Counted from the first letter of the stretch, positions 1 to 8,916 are shown. The stretch is 64,000 nt of DNA from Massilia polaris (GCF_012927275.1 NZ_JABBGG010000001.1:744001-808000); one strand, 5' to 3'. The notes: a model not told the origin generated them from the letters alone. Numbers and translations are program-made.

Positions 1-333
1 CGCAAGATGGCCGCGAAGGAGGGGGCGCTGTATGTGCTGACCGGCCCAGCGTTCCTGGGCGGCAACCTGCGCAAAGTCGGCAATGTGCTGGTACCCAGCC
101 ACCTGTATAAAGTGGTCTGGAACCCGCGCCAGAAGGCGGGCGGCGCCTGGTTTATCGAGAACGCGCCGACCACGCAGTACCAGACCATGACGGTCGCGCA
201 GCTTGAGAAGACCATCGGCATCGACCTGATGCCGTCCTTGTCCGCGCGCGAAAAAGAGGCGATGCTGCGCTTGCCGCACGTCCGGCAGCGCAAGCCGCGG
301 CGCGCACGGCGATCTCAGGAGGAGCTGCAATGA
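1..333 (+). CDS. DNA/RNA non-specific endonuclease (NUC1 family), C-terminal part
   Basis: The frame is open from the first base, so the true start lies left of the window and about 110 residues are seen. The visible part matches the C-terminal half of NUC1/endonuclease G-type sugar-nonspecific nucleases: a 'LYVLTGPAFLGG' strand, the 'VLVPSHLYKVV' segment, and the closing 'LEKTIGIDLMPSL' helix that ends most family members. The catalytic DRGH motif would be upstream and is not visible, so activity cannot be judged. The last 20 residues are Arg/Lys-rich. The stop overlaps the start of the next gene (ATGA, 330-333), so the two are probably translationally coupled. Confidence 0.8.
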   Translation, partial: RKMAAKEGALYVLTGPAFLGGNLRKVGNVLVPSHLYKVVWNPRQKAGGAWFIENAPTTQYQTMTVAQLEKTIGIDLMPSLSAREKEAMLRLPHVRQRKPRRARRSQEELQ

Positions 334-584
334 AGAACGGGTTTGATCCCTACGCCAATGAAGCCGACGTCGTTATCGTCGGCAAGCTGATGATCGAGAA
401 CCGTCTTGACCGCGTGACCTTGAGCGGCGACGTCGACCTGACCGCCGACCAGGCGGGGCTGACCCGGGCGCGCGAGCTGCACGACTTGTTGGGCGCAATC
501 GTCGGCAAGCTCGAAACGCAGGCGCTGCCGGACGCGCTGCCGCCACCAAACATTCAGACGGTAAAGAATCCCTTCACCGGCTAG
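330..584 (+). CDS. Small uncharacterised protein, 84 aa
   Basis: This short acidic protein has no signal peptide, membrane segment or Cys pair. The start is supported by an AGGAGG-like Shine-Dalgarno (around 316-322) and the 4-nt ATGA overlap with the endonuclease stop. It contains a helical stretch (about residues 18-65) with evenly spaced hydrophobic residues and a Pro-rich tail. I do not recognise a family. Coupling to a nuclease suggests an immunity or accessory protein as one possibility, but nothing in the sequence proves this. Its stop overlaps by a few bases the stop of the convergent phaC gene. Confidence 0.6.
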   Translation: MKNGFDPYANEADVVIVGKLMIENRLDRVTLSGDVDLTADQAGLTRARELHDLLGAIVGKLETQALPDALPPPNIQTVKNPFTG

Positions 585-2386
585 CGTTCGAGCACGTAGC
601 GCCCTGGCGCGAGTCCGAGCGAGCCCTCGACCGGTTGCGCCGCTGCCATGCCGCCCGGCGACACGCGATCGAGCCAGGCCAGCCATTCGGGCCACCACGA
701 GCCGGGCCGCTCATCGGCCAGTTCGATCCATTTGTCGGGATCGGTGTAGCGGTCGCCGCGCCGGTGTAGCGCGGTGTAGTAGCGCCTCCCGGCGCGGCCC
801 GGCTCGCTGATGATGCCGGCGTTGTGGCCGCCGCTGGCGAGCACGAAGTTGACGTCGCAGTGCGACATCAGGTGCACCTTGTACACCGAACGCCACGGCG
901 CGACATGGTCGGTCATGGTCGCCACCGCGAACACCGGCACGTGCACGTCCGACAGCGCGACCGGCCTGCCGTTGACGCGGTAACGCCCAGAGAACAGGTC
1001 GTTGTTGAGGAACAGCTTGCGCAGGTAATCGCTGTGCATGCGGTAGGGCATGCGCGTGGTGTCGGCATTCCATGCCATCAGGTCGCTCATCGGGGCGCGC
1101 TCGCCCAGCAGGTAATGGCTGACCGCGACCGACCACACCAGGTCGTTCGAGCGCAGCAGGCGGAACGCGCCCGCCATCTGCCGGTTGTCGAGGTAGCCCT
1201 GCTGCCACATCAGGTCTTCCAGCCAGGCCACCTGGCTTTCGTCGATGAACAGCATCAGTTCGCCCGCTTCGGAGAAATCGGTCTGCGCGGCCAGCAGCGT
1301 GATCGAATTCAGGTACGCGCGCTGGTCGTGCTCGTATGCGGCGGCGGCGATCGACAGCAGCGTGCCGCCGAGGCAGTAGCCGACCGCATTGATCTTGTTG
1401 CCGGGCAGCCGCTCGCGGATCGTGTCGAAGGCGCGCATCACGCCTTCGTGCAGGTAATCGTCGAGGCCCAGATTGCGGTCCTGCTCGACCGGGTTGTGCC
1501 AGGAAATTATGAAGACCGTGTGGCCATGCCCGACCAGGTAACGCACCAGCGAGTTATGCGGCGACAGGTCCATGATGTAGAACTTCATGATCCATGCGGG
1601 CACGATCAGCACCGGCTCCGCATGGACGTCGGGCGTGGCCGGCGAATACTGGATCAGTTCGATCAGGTGGTTGCGGAATACCACTTCGCCCGGCGTCACC
1701 GCGACCTCGATGCCCGGCCGGAATGCGTCAGCGCCTTCCGGCGGCAGGCCGCGCGCGCGGCGGCTGATGTCCTCCGACAGCCTGGCCGCGCCGCGCACCA
1801 GGTTCGCGCCGCGTTCGCGCACGATGGCCGCGCCGACCTCGGGATTGGTGGCAAGGAAGTTCACTGGCGAGACCAGGTCGAGCAGCTGGCGCGCGACAAA
1901 CGACACCACTTGTTCATGGTGCCTGGTGACGCCGTCGACGCCAGTGGTGGCGTTGTGCCACCACTGCTGGTTCAGCAGGAAGGCCTGCTGCATCAGGTTG
2001 TATGGCCAGCGCTGCCATTCTTCGCTGCGGAAGCGCCGGTCCTGCGGCAGCGGGTCGATGCACGGCTCGGCGTCCTGGCCGAGCGCGCTGCGCATCGCGT
2101 AATCGAGCCAGCGCAGGTCCTTGTCCCATGCTTTCTGCGCCAGCTGCTGCCATTTGCCGGGCGACTGCGCCAGGTGCAGCATCCAGTCGGTCCACGCCAG
2201 CGCCAGGCTGGTCGGCGAGATGCCCTGCGTGGCCTGGCCCATCAGCGCATGCAGCATGCGGTCGACACTGCTCGGTGGCTCGACATCGGTCGGGCGCACG
2301 CCGCCCATGTCGGTGCGGGCCGGTGGCGGGTTGGCGACTTCGAGCGTGAGCGAGGTGTGTTCGTGCGCTGGTTTGGTCAATTGCAT
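581..2386 (-). CDS. phaC: Class I poly(3-hydroxyalkanoate) synthase PhaC
   Basis: Polymerises (R)-3-hydroxyacyl-CoA into PHA storage granules in the cytoplasm. The 601-residue product has the PhaC N-terminal domain (about 60-230) followed by an alpha/beta-hydrolase core. The lipase-like box is G-Y-C-L-G-G with nucleophile Cys338; Asp493 (in TDHVAPW) and His521 (in GGHNAG) complete the Cys-Asp-His triad. Trp residues expected near the dimer and active site are present. The ATG at 2386 was chosen because GGAGA sits 5 nt upstream; a longer in-frame extension to 2506 lacks a ribosome site and resembles no PhaC N-terminus. No phaA, phaB, phaR or phasin gene is adjacent, so it is a lone synthase, possibly one of several paralogues. 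Confidence 0.93.
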   Translation of the reverse strand: MQLTKPAHEHTSLTLEVANPPPARTDMGGVRPTDVEPPSSVDRMLHALMGQATQGISPTSLALAWTDWMLHLAQSPGKWQQLAQKAWDKDLRWLDYAMRSALGQDAEPCIDPLPQDRRFRSEEWQRWPYNLMQQAFLLNQQWWHNATTGVDGVTRHHEQVVSFVARQLLDLVSPVNFLATNPEVGAAIVRERGANLVRGAARLSEDISRRARGLPPEGADAFRPGIEVAVTPGEVVFRNHLIELIQYSPATPDVHAEPVLIVPAWIMKFYIMDLSPHNSLVRYLVGHGHTVFIISWHNPVEQDRNLGLDDYLHEGVMRAFDTIRERLPGNKINAVGYCLGGTLLSIAAAAYEHDQRAYLNSITLLAAQTDFSEAGELMLFIDESQVAWLEDLMWQQGYLDNRQMAGAFRLLRSNDLVWSVAVSHYLLGERAPMSDLMAWNADTTRMPYRMHSDYLRKLFLNNDLFSGRYRVNGRPVALSDVHVPVFAVATMTDHVAPWRSVYKVHLMSHCDVNFVLASGGHNAGIISEPGRAGRRYYTALHRRGDRYTDPDKWIELADERPGSWWPEWLAWLDRVSPGGMAAAQPVEGSLGLAPGRYVLER

Positions 2387-2602
2387 TGCGTTCTCCGGGT
2401 TGCGAAGTGCGGCGATTTTCAGCTTCCTATGCATACGAAATGCAAACTTGAGCAACGTCAATGGTGCGCAGGTTCGCGGCTGTTTGCGGTACTCTGAAAC
2501 CAGCAACTGACAGCGAATTTAGAGGGGCGACTGTAATGACAAGCGATGCCGACATCGAGGAAACGCTGATGCATGACGCGCAATAGTTGGAGGGAATTTA
2601 TC

Positions 2603-3607
2603 ATGAAACACACACTTGTAGCCGTCTTCGATAATCGAAGCGACGCCCAGAAAGCGATGGACGACCTGCTCGCATCGGGCTTCAGCCGTTCCGACCTGCG
2701 CCTGTCCGAAGGCGGCACCCAAACCGAAACCGCAGCGTCGGGCGCCGACCTGCACGAAGACGAATCGTTCAGCGACAGCATCAAGCACTTCTTCGCCGAC
2801 CTGTTCGGCAGCGACCGCAGCCGTCGCCTTGGCCAATATTCCGAAGCGATCGCGCGCGGCCATTACGTGCTGACCGTCACGGCGCCGAACGAGCCTGAAG
2901 TCGAGCGCGCGGCCGACCTGGTCGAGCGTTACGGCCCGCTCGACATCGACGAGACCTCGTCGGCCTGGCCATCGGCTTCGGCCGCTGGCAGCACCGCTGG
3001 CATGAGCGCAGGCATCCAGCAGCAATCGGCTTCGATGTCGCAGCAGTCAGGCCAGGGCCCGGCCCAGGCCAGCACCGGAAGCTCGATGCAGTTCGCCAGT
3101 ACCGAATCGCAATCGATCCCGGTTGTGCAGGAACAACCCAAGGTCGGCAAGCGCGAAGTGCAGCGCGGCGGAGTGCGCATCTTCACGTATGGGGTTGAAA
3201 CGCCGGTCGATGAAAGCGTCAACCTGCGCGAAGAGCAGGTCACGGTTCAGCGCCGCGCGACCGACAAGATGGTCGACCCGGCCGAGGTCCCGGCGTTCCA
3301 GGAGAACGTCAAGGATACCTTGCGCCGTACCGAGGTGGAGGTGGAGCAACTGTCGGACACGAAGGACGATGACTACTACCGGAGCCACTGGACCGGCAAC
3401 CTGGCCGGCACCGGCAAGACCTATGACGAATATGCCCCGGCGTATCGTTACGGCAGCGAGATGCGCCGCAGCGAGCTGTATCGCGGGCGTCCGTTCGAGG
3501 AGGTGGAGACTGACTTGCGTTCGGACTGGGCGCGTACCCATCCGGGTTCGGCGTGGGAAAGCTTCAAGGCTGCCGTACGTCATGGATGGGATCGCATGAC
3601 GAGCTAA
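2603..3607 (+). CDS. YsnF/AvaK-domain general stress protein
   Basis: A 334-residue soluble protein. Residues 1-115 form the YflT-like 'general stress protein 17M' fold (starts MKHTLVAVFDNRSDAQKAM). It is followed by a low-complexity Ser/Gln/Ala linker (about 120-180) and a YsnF/AvaK DUF2382 domain (about 185-265; 'VQRGGVRIFTYGVETPVDESVNLREE' region). The tail is rich in Tyr, Arg and Asp. DUF2382 proteins are stress- or desiccation-linked but biochemically undefined. The start at 2603 has GGAGGG 8 nt upstream; an earlier in-frame ATG (2573) has no such site. It is divergent from phaC across 216 bp and is followed by a REP-like palindrome. Confidence 0.82.
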   Translation: MKHTLVAVFDNRSDAQKAMDDLLASGFSRSDLRLSEGGTQTETAASGADLHEDESFSDSIKHFFADLFGSDRSRRLGQYSEAIARGHYVLTVTAPNEPEVERAADLVERYGPLDIDETSSAWPSASAAGSTAGMSAGIQQQSASMSQQSGQGPAQASTGSSMQFASTESQSIPVVQEQPKVGKREVQRGGVRIFTYGVETPVDESVNLREEQVTVQRRATDKMVDPAEVPAFQENVKDTLRRTEVEVEQLSDTKDDDYYRSHWTGNLAGTGKTYDEYAPAYRYGSEMRRSELYRGRPFEEVETDLRSDWARTHPGSAWESFKAAVRHGWDRMTS

Positions 3608-3633
3608 GTTTCCTCAATCTTTCGCCGCCACCG

Positions 3634-3714
3634 CGTCGTTCCCGCGAAGGCGGGAATCCAAGCTGAGTTTAAATATCTAGCTCAGCATGGGTTCCCGCCT
3701 ACGCGGGAACGACG
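3634..3714. repeat. REP/REPIN-type palindromic repeat
   Basis: Two 34-base arms (3634-3667 and 3681-3714) are inverted copies of each other with only three mismatches, and a short AT-rich centre separates them. Each arm opens with CGTCGTTCCCGCG and contains its own GTTCCCGC...GCGGGAA mini-hairpin. This is the layout of paired REP sequences (REPIN), mobilised in trans by a REP-associated tyrosine transposase (RAYT). It lies between the convergent ysnF-like and M16 protease genes and could also act as a bidirectional terminator or mRNA stabiliser. No second copy and no RAYT gene was seen in the window. Confidence 0.8.
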
Positions 3715-3726
3715 TTTTGGGGGGGC

Positions 3727-6564
3727 TTATTTTGCGAACGCTGCAGTTGCCGGCGTAATCGTCACCGCCTCCGGACGAATATTCAGCTTCATCCCGCCAA
3801 TCGCCTGGTCCTCATCCAGCAGTGTCTTTGGCTTCTCCGCGTCATACTTGATCGGCGAGAACACGTCGCTGACCAGCTTGTCCTTCAATCCAGCCGCATC
3901 CTTGGTAACCATCACCACTGACAGGTTCTTGGCGGACAAGTGCTTGCGCATCGCGGCGTTGACCTCGTCGACGCTCAGCTTCGATAAGCCGTCGCGCATC
4001 AGTTTGGTGAATTCCGGGGTGCCGTACCACTTCGAATCGAGCGCGTAACCCAGGTACTGGTCTTGCGTCGCGGTCATGACGAACACGTTCTTCATCAGGT
4101 AGTCGCGGGTGGTTTCGAACTGCTCGCGGGTCATGCCCTGAGTGATGAACTTGTCCAGTTCGGTCAGTGCGACGCGCAAGGCGAAGTGCGCGTTGTCGGG
4201 AGCGACCGGACGGATCCAGACCTCGAACAGTTGCGCCTTGCGGCCAAGGTTCGGGTTCGGGAAGAACTGGAACATCCCGCGCGGGAAGGCTTCGATATAC
4301 GCGTAGTCGCCGTAGTTCATGCCGCGCACTTCACGGATGCGCTGGTACAGGTGGGAACTCGAGGCGCGGTGCTCGCCGAGGAAGGCCTTGGCCAGCCACA
4401 GCGCAGGGAAGTCGGGATGCGAACGCGTGACAACGGTCGGCAGCCCGAACGAGATCGCCGTCGCGCGCGTGTTCTTTTCGATGATCTCCACTTCCAGCCC
4501 GTTTGGCATGCGGCCTTTCGGCTCGCCGCCGTACGACATGCCAGCACCTTGCGGCAGGGTGGCCAGCGACGCCTTCAGCGAAGCGATCTGCGCATCGGAG
4601 ACATCGCCCGCGATGCCCACTTGCAGCGCACCCTGGGTGTAAGCCTGCTTGTAGAACGCCTTGACGTCGTCCAGCGTGATCGATTCGATGCCTGCCAGCG
4701 TACCCAGTACCGGGTGGCCGTACGGCGTGCCTTCGAACACATTGGCCTGCAGGCGCTCTTTGGCGAACTCTTCCTCGTTGTTGTCCTTCATGTCCACCTG
4801 CAGCGCGTTCTTCTGCGCATCCTTCAGGCGGCGGAAGTCTTCCTCGCGGAAGCCCGGCGACATCAGCAGGGGCAGGGCGACGTCGGCATACCGGGTCCAG
4901 TTGTCCTTGTGGATCGAGCCGGTGAAGGTGGTCATTTCCTTGTCGACCTGCTCGCTGAAGCTGCCCGCCATCGGGAACAGGGCCTTGGTCACTTCGTCGA
5001 TCTTGCGCTGGCTCGAACCGGCCGACGCGACCATCGCCGCGGTCAGTGCGGCCAGGCCTTCCTTGCCCTTCGGATCATGCGCCGAGCCGGCGGTGAACAG
5101 CAGCTTGAAGCGGATCTGCGGCAACGCCGACTTCTGCACCAGCACGTCGAATTTGGGGTCGGCCAGTTGCGCGGCGAACTGGTCGAGCTTCGGCAGGGCC
5201 GCCATCGCGGCCGGCATCGGCTGGTGCGACAGGGTGGTGACGATCATGCCGTCGTCGACCAGGTATTTGCGCGCGGCCGCTTGCAGGTCGGCCGGGGTCA
5301 GCGAATCGACCAGGCGGTAGTAGCGGTTGAGCGTGCCGTACGAGCGGCTGAAGTGGACGTACGATGCCAGCGTGCTGGCGATCTGCTCGGTGTTGTCGAG
5401 CGAACGTACCAGGCCGTATTTCTGCGCCGACTTGGCGTCGGCCAGTTCGCTTGCCGATACCGGCGTGGTGCGCAGCTGCGCGACCGTCTGCATGATGGCG
5501 TCGCGTACGTACACGGCGTCTTCGGGCTTCTTGACGCGCGCGGCGATGGTGGCCAGGTTGGCGTCGACGCGGTTCGGGCTGTAGTCGAACAGCTGGTCGA
5601 CCTTCTGCTCATCCTGCACCAGGCGCTTGTACAGCGGCGAAGTGCGGCCGAACGACAGCGACAGCAATGTCGACAGCGCTGCCTGGTCCTTGGCCCTGTC
5701 GGAGAACGCCGGCGCACGGAAGGCGACGGTGACGAACGGCAGGGTCGGGCTGGTCCACGGCACGTGCTTGTAGATGGCGCCGCGCGGCGCTGGCTCGGCC
5801 GGTACTTCGGCCTTGTAGGTGCCGCGCTGCCATTTTGCCCAGTATTTTTCGACCAGCGCGATGGTCTTCTTCGGATCGACGTCGCCGGCGATGATCAGCG
5901 CGGTGCGTTCCGGACGGTACCAGCGGTCGAAGAACACCTTCGAGTACGCGTACTGGTTCGGCATGTCCTCGATGTCCTTCAGGAAGCCCATCGTGGTGTG
6001 CTTGTAGGTATGCGTGGTGAAGGCGGCGTCGCGCTGCACTTCGATCAGCTTGGAGATTGGGTTGGCGCTGTTCTTGTTGTACTCGCCCAGCACGGCGCGC
6101 GATTCGGTCTTGAACGGGCCTTCCTCGTACTCCAGGTTCTGGAAACGGTCGGCCTCGACCTTCAGGATGGTCTCGAGGTCTTCCTTGGCGAAGGTGGTGT
6201 AGTAGTTGGTCAGGTCGTCGCTGGTGTAGGCGTTCTGGCGCGCACCGGAGCGGGTGATGACTTCCTGGTACTTCTCAGGCGGATAGGCCTTGGTGCCGCG
6301 GAACATCATGTGTTCGAAGAAGTGGGCAAAACCCGACTTGCCCGGTTCGATCTCGTTGCGTGAGCCGGCCTGCACCGGGATGTGTACCGACACCAGGTTC
6401 GGGAATCCGGTCGGCACGACGATGACCTTCAGGCCGTTCGGCAAGGTCTTCTCGGTCGCGGTGAACGGCAGCACGTCGCCAGGGGCCGGCGTGCTCTTCG
6501 GCGCTGCGGCGGCGAGTACGGGAAGGCCGAGCGCGAGCAAGGTTATCGGGATGAGTTTTGACAC
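3727..6564 (-). CDS. Exported M16 (pitrilysin-family) zinc metallopeptidase, duplicated domain
   Basis: Zinc protease of 945 residues with a Sec-type signal peptide (residues 1-22, hydrophobic core ending VLAAAA), hence periplasmic. The inverted zinc site H-F-F-E-H is at 81-85 (His81, Glu84, His85), with the third ligand Glu in the 'ESRAVLGEYNKN' segment downstream. The protein carries two M16 units. The C-terminal unit (about 490-930) lacks an HxxEH motif and serves as the closing half of the clamshell, as in family members with fused active and inactive halves. The GTG start at 6564 is preceded by AAGGAGG; the TTG at 6588 is upstream of that site and is unlikely. Substrates are probably oligopeptides. 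Confidence 0.88.
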   Translation of the reverse strand: MSKLIPITLLALGLPVLAAAAPKSTPAPGDVLPFTATEKTLPNGLKVIVVPTGFPNLVSVHIPVQAGSRNEIEPGKSGFAHFFEHMMFRGTKAYPPEKYQEVITRSGARQNAYTSDDLTNYYTTFAKEDLETILKVEADRFQNLEYEEGPFKTESRAVLGEYNKNSANPISKLIEVQRDAAFTTHTYKHTTMGFLKDIEDMPNQYAYSKVFFDRWYRPERTALIIAGDVDPKKTIALVEKYWAKWQRGTYKAEVPAEPAPRGAIYKHVPWTSPTLPFVTVAFRAPAFSDRAKDQAALSTLLSLSFGRTSPLYKRLVQDEQKVDQLFDYSPNRVDANLATIAARVKKPEDAVYVRDAIMQTVAQLRTTPVSASELADAKSAQKYGLVRSLDNTEQIASTLASYVHFSRSYGTLNRYYRLVDSLTPADLQAAARKYLVDDGMIVTTLSHQPMPAAMAALPKLDQFAAQLADPKFDVLVQKSALPQIRFKLLFTAGSAHDPKGKEGLAALTAAMVASAGSSQRKIDEVTKALFPMAGSFSEQVDKEMTTFTGSIHKDNWTRYADVALPLLMSPGFREEDFRRLKDAQKNALQVDMKDNNEEEFAKERLQANVFEGTPYGHPVLGTLAGIESITLDDVKAFYKQAYTQGALQVGIAGDVSDAQIASLKASLATLPQGAGMSYGGEPKGRMPNGLEVEIIEKNTRATAISFGLPTVVTRSHPDFPALWLAKAFLGEHRASSSHLYQRIREVRGMNYGDYAYIEAFPRGMFQFFPNPNLGRKAQLFEVWIRPVAPDNAHFALRVALTELDKFITQGMTREQFETTRDYLMKNVFVMTATQDQYLGYALDSKWYGTPEFTKLMRDGLSKLSVDEVNAAMRKHLSAKNLSVVMVTKDAAGLKDKLVSDVFSPIKYDAEKPKTLLDEDQAIGGMKLNIRPEAVTITPATAAFAK

Positions 6565-6625
6565 ACTGCCTCCTTGAGTAACTGACAAGGCGGCAAGGAT
6601 AATTTAATCGTTAGATAAAGAACAG

Positions 6626-6656
6626 GAAAAAATCGGGCGGCGTGGCAAACGCCCGA
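6626..6656 (-). terminator. Rho-independent terminator after the diguanylate cyclase
   Basis: Read on the minus strand, a 7-bp GC stem (arms at 6650-6656 and 6633-6639) is followed by a run of T (complement of the A-run at 6627-6632). It lies about 40 nt past the stop of the diguanylate cyclase gene and upstream of the M16 protease gene, which is on the same strand, so it separates the two transcripts. Confidence 0.7.
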
Positions 6657-6692
6657 ATCGCGCAAGGACTGCGCGCACGCGAGGACAGGCTT

Positions 6693-7682
6693 TCAAACAG
6701 TTTCGGTGGCGGGGAGGCTGATGCGGTTGCGGCCCATGTGCTTGGCGCGGTAGAGGGCCGCGTCGGCGATCGCAACCAGCTGGGAAGCGTCGGCGTCGCT
6801 GGACGCCAGCGCCGTGGCGGCGCCGATGCTGACGGTGACCCTTCCGTCGCGGGCGAACCGGTTGGGCAGGCGCAGCTGCTCGACCCTGGCGCGGATGCGC
6901 TCTGCGACGATGGCGGCGCCCTTGAGCGACTGGTTCGGCAGGATCACGGCAAACTCCTCGCCGCCGTAGCGGGCAACCAGGTCGTTGGCGCGCATTTCCG
7001 AGGCCACCGCAACGGCGATGCGCTTCAGGCATTCATCGCCGCCGAGGTGTCCATTGGCGTCGTTGTAGGCCTTGAAGTTGTCAACGTCGACCATCAGCAG
7101 CGAAAGTGGCTGCTTCTGCCGCGTTGCCCGTGCCCACTCGGCGTGCAGGGTGTCGTCGAAGCAGCGCCGGTTTGCCAGGCCGGTGAGGCCGTCGCGGGTG
7201 GCCAGCTGTTCCAGCGCGATCTGGGCCTGCTTTTCGTCCGTCATGTCGCGCAAGGTTTCGACCACGGCGATCAGGGTATTGTTGTCGTCGAAAACCGGGC
7301 TGGCGTCGGCGGCCAGGTAGCGGCGTCCGGCGCGCGGCATGTCGCACCAGCTTTCGGCGCAAATCTGGGCGCCGGCGGGTGCCTCGGACGGTACCGAACC
7401 GTACAGCTGGCGCACTTCGCCGGGGCGGTTCTGGATGACCAGGTCGGCCAGCGTGGGACGCTGTTCCGGATAAAAGCTGCGCCAGTGGTCGCTGGTGCCG
7501 AGCACCTCTTCGGCCGGGACGCCGGTCAGGCGTTCGCAGGCGCGGTTCCAGATAATCACGCGCCGGTCGGTGTCCAGCACGAAGGCCGGTACCGCCAGCA
7601 TTTCCATCAGCTTGTTGGCGAACATCCGCTCCGGTTTTCCGCTGCTGTCGTTCAGGCATTGAATGGTAGATGCGCTCATCAT
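6693..7682 (-). CDS. PAS-GGDEF diguanylate cyclase
   Basis: Makes cyclic di-GMP from two GTP. The 329-residue soluble protein has an N-terminal PAS domain (about 22-145, with the typical 'PAFVLDTDRRVIIWNRACERLTG' start and a PAC-like 'AVVETLRDMTDEK' exit), a short coiled linker and a C-terminal GGDEF domain (about 160-325). The signature is GGEEF, and the RAND tetrapeptide five residues before it fits the RxxD inhibitory I-site, so product inhibition is expected. There is no membrane segment, so sensing is cytoplasmic. The start codon (tandem ATG) has AGGGA about 7 nt upstream. It is followed by a terminator and preceded by a histidine kinase gene on the same strand after 126 nt. Confidence 0.92.
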   Translation of the reverse strand: MMSASTIQCLNDSSGKPERMFANKLMEMLAVPAFVLDTDRRVIIWNRACERLTGVPAEEVLGTSDHWRSFYPEQRPTLADLVIQNRPGEVRQLYGSVPSEAPAGAQICAESWCDMPRAGRRYLAADASPVFDDNNTLIAVVETLRDMTDEKQAQIALEQLATRDGLTGLANRRCFDDTLHAEWARATRQKQPLSLLMVDVDNFKAYNDANGHLGGDECLKRIAVAVASEMRANDLVARYGGEEFAVILPNQSLKGAAIVAERIRARVEQLRLPNRFARDGRVTVSIGAATALASSDADASQLVAIADAALYRAKHMGRNRISLPATETV

Positions 7683-7808
7683 GTGCCGTTCCCTGTTTTT
7701 AAAAACTGGCTGCCGTTGGGCAAGTAATTGACTGCCTGCAAGTCTTGATTTTCCTACCGGAACTAATCGCCTCGCTTGATTTAGAGCAAGGCAACCGATG
7801 ACGGGACT

Positions 7809-8732
7809 TCAGTGCACAGCGATTGGCTGGCCCAGCGGGATGATGAGAGAAAGCTGGCATCCACCACCCGGCTTGCTGTCGATGGCAAACGATCCACCGA
7901 GCGCGGCAACGCGGTCGCGGATGCCGTCCAGTCCGCATCCCTGGGCCGCATCCGCGGCCGCGAGGCCGATTCCGTTGTCCCGGATTGTCAGGTTGAGCTG
8001 GCCGTCGTCGCGGGTCAGCGCCACCCGCACATCGGTCGCCTGGGAGTGGCGCGCCACGTTCGACAGCGACTCTTGCAGGATGCGGAACAGCATCGCATCG
8101 AAGGCCTTGTCGGTGTCGAAGGCGGCCGGGTCCGCGGTGAAATGGTGGCGAATGCCGTTCAGCCGGGTGAATTCGCTGAGCTGGCATTCCATCGCGTAGC
8201 GCAGTCCAGCGTCCAGGGCCAGCGGGCGCAGGTCATTGATAATTCCGCGCAGTGACTTGATCGCCAGGTCGAGATTGCGGATCATGACATCAATACGGGC
8301 GTTCAGTTGCGGGCTGGCGGCGCGCGTGGCGTGCTGCAGCAATGTCAGTTCGATCTTCAGCGCCATCAGGTTCTGTCCAAGGTCGTCGTGGATGTCGCGC
8401 GCGATGCGGCGCCGTTCGGTGTCGCGCACGCCTTCCTGCTGCTCGACCAGCCGGCACAGTACCTTGTGCGTTTCGGCCAGGGCGCGCTCGGCAAGCGCGC
8501 GTGCATGGCGCTCGACTCCGAGCTGGGCCTGGGCGTCGCACAGGCGGTCGTCGGAGCGCAGGTGATGGCGCAGCAGGGTGTGGAATCCCCATCCGATCAC
8601 CAGCAGCCAGATGGTGGCCAGCAACAGGCCAGGCGTCGGGGTTGCCCAGTCGGCAGGGGCGAATGCGAGGCAAGGCGCGCTCGTGACGCCAAGGACAAGG
8701 GCGGCGGATAGGGAACGGGGGGCGCGTTTCAT
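7809..8732 (-). CDS. Orphan sensor histidine kinase, NarL/HisKA_3 type
   Basis: A 307-residue kinase. The N-terminus has a signal-like hydrophobic stretch (10-25) and a second membrane segment (about 34-52), then a coiled region (60-105). The HisKA_3 dimerisation domain has phospho-acceptor His115 in 'RRRIARDIHDDLGQ'. The HATPase domain shows the N-box 'SLSNVARH', G1 'DNGIGL' and a G2-like 'GCGLDGIRDRV'. Kinases of this class normally pair with a LuxR/NarL response regulator, but none is adjacent, and no periplasmic sensor domain larger than about 10 residues exists. It may sense within the membrane. The diguanylate cyclase downstream lacks a receiver domain, so a direct phosphorelay to it is not supported. 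Confidence 0.88.
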   Translation of the reverse strand: MKRAPRSLSAALVLGVTSAPCLAFAPADWATPTPGLLLATIWLLVIGWGFHTLLRHHLRSDDRLCDAQAQLGVERHARALAERALAETHKVLCRLVEQQEGVRDTERRRIARDIHDDLGQNLMALKIELTLLQHATRAASPQLNARIDVMIRNLDLAIKSLRGIINDLRPLALDAGLRYAMECQLSEFTRLNGIRHHFTADPAAFDTDKAFDAMLFRILQESLSNVARHSQATDVRVALTRDDGQLNLTIRDNGIGLAAADAAQGCGLDGIRDRVAALGGSFAIDSKPGGGCQLSLIIPLGQPIAVH

Positions 8733-8882
8733 GGCATCCTTCCTGCGGGGCTGAATCGACCTATGTCAAGGTACAGTGGGCCGCAGTTGAGCTCCTTGTG
8801 CGCGATCAAAAACTTGCGCAGCGGGAAGAAATCATGCCGGCCACATGATTGCGGGGTTTACTCGGTTTCGGCCGGGTCGCGG

Positions 8883-8888
8883 TATAAT
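8883..8888 (+). promoter_or_regulatory. Candidate -10 element for queE operon
   Basis: A perfect TATAAT lies 28 nt before the GTG start of queE. The best -35-like hexamer (TTTACT, 8857-8862) would give a 20-nt spacer, so only the -10 is convincing. No preQ1 riboswitch-like pseudoknot was recognised between it and the gene. Confidence 0.45.
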
Positions 8889-8916
8889 GGAAGGTTGACG
8901 ATTGAGGCAATTCCCC

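Noticed and set aside
824-2497. 557-codon plus-strand frame opposite phaC
   Set aside because: Antisense shadow of a high-GC gene: Arg/Val/His-rich composition, no family resemblance, while the minus-strand frame has the full PhaC triad.
4063-6363. 766-codon plus-strand frame opposite the M16 protease
   Set aside because: Composition dominated by Arg, Gly, Val and Gln, typical of a shadow; the opposite frame has HxxEH and a signal peptide.
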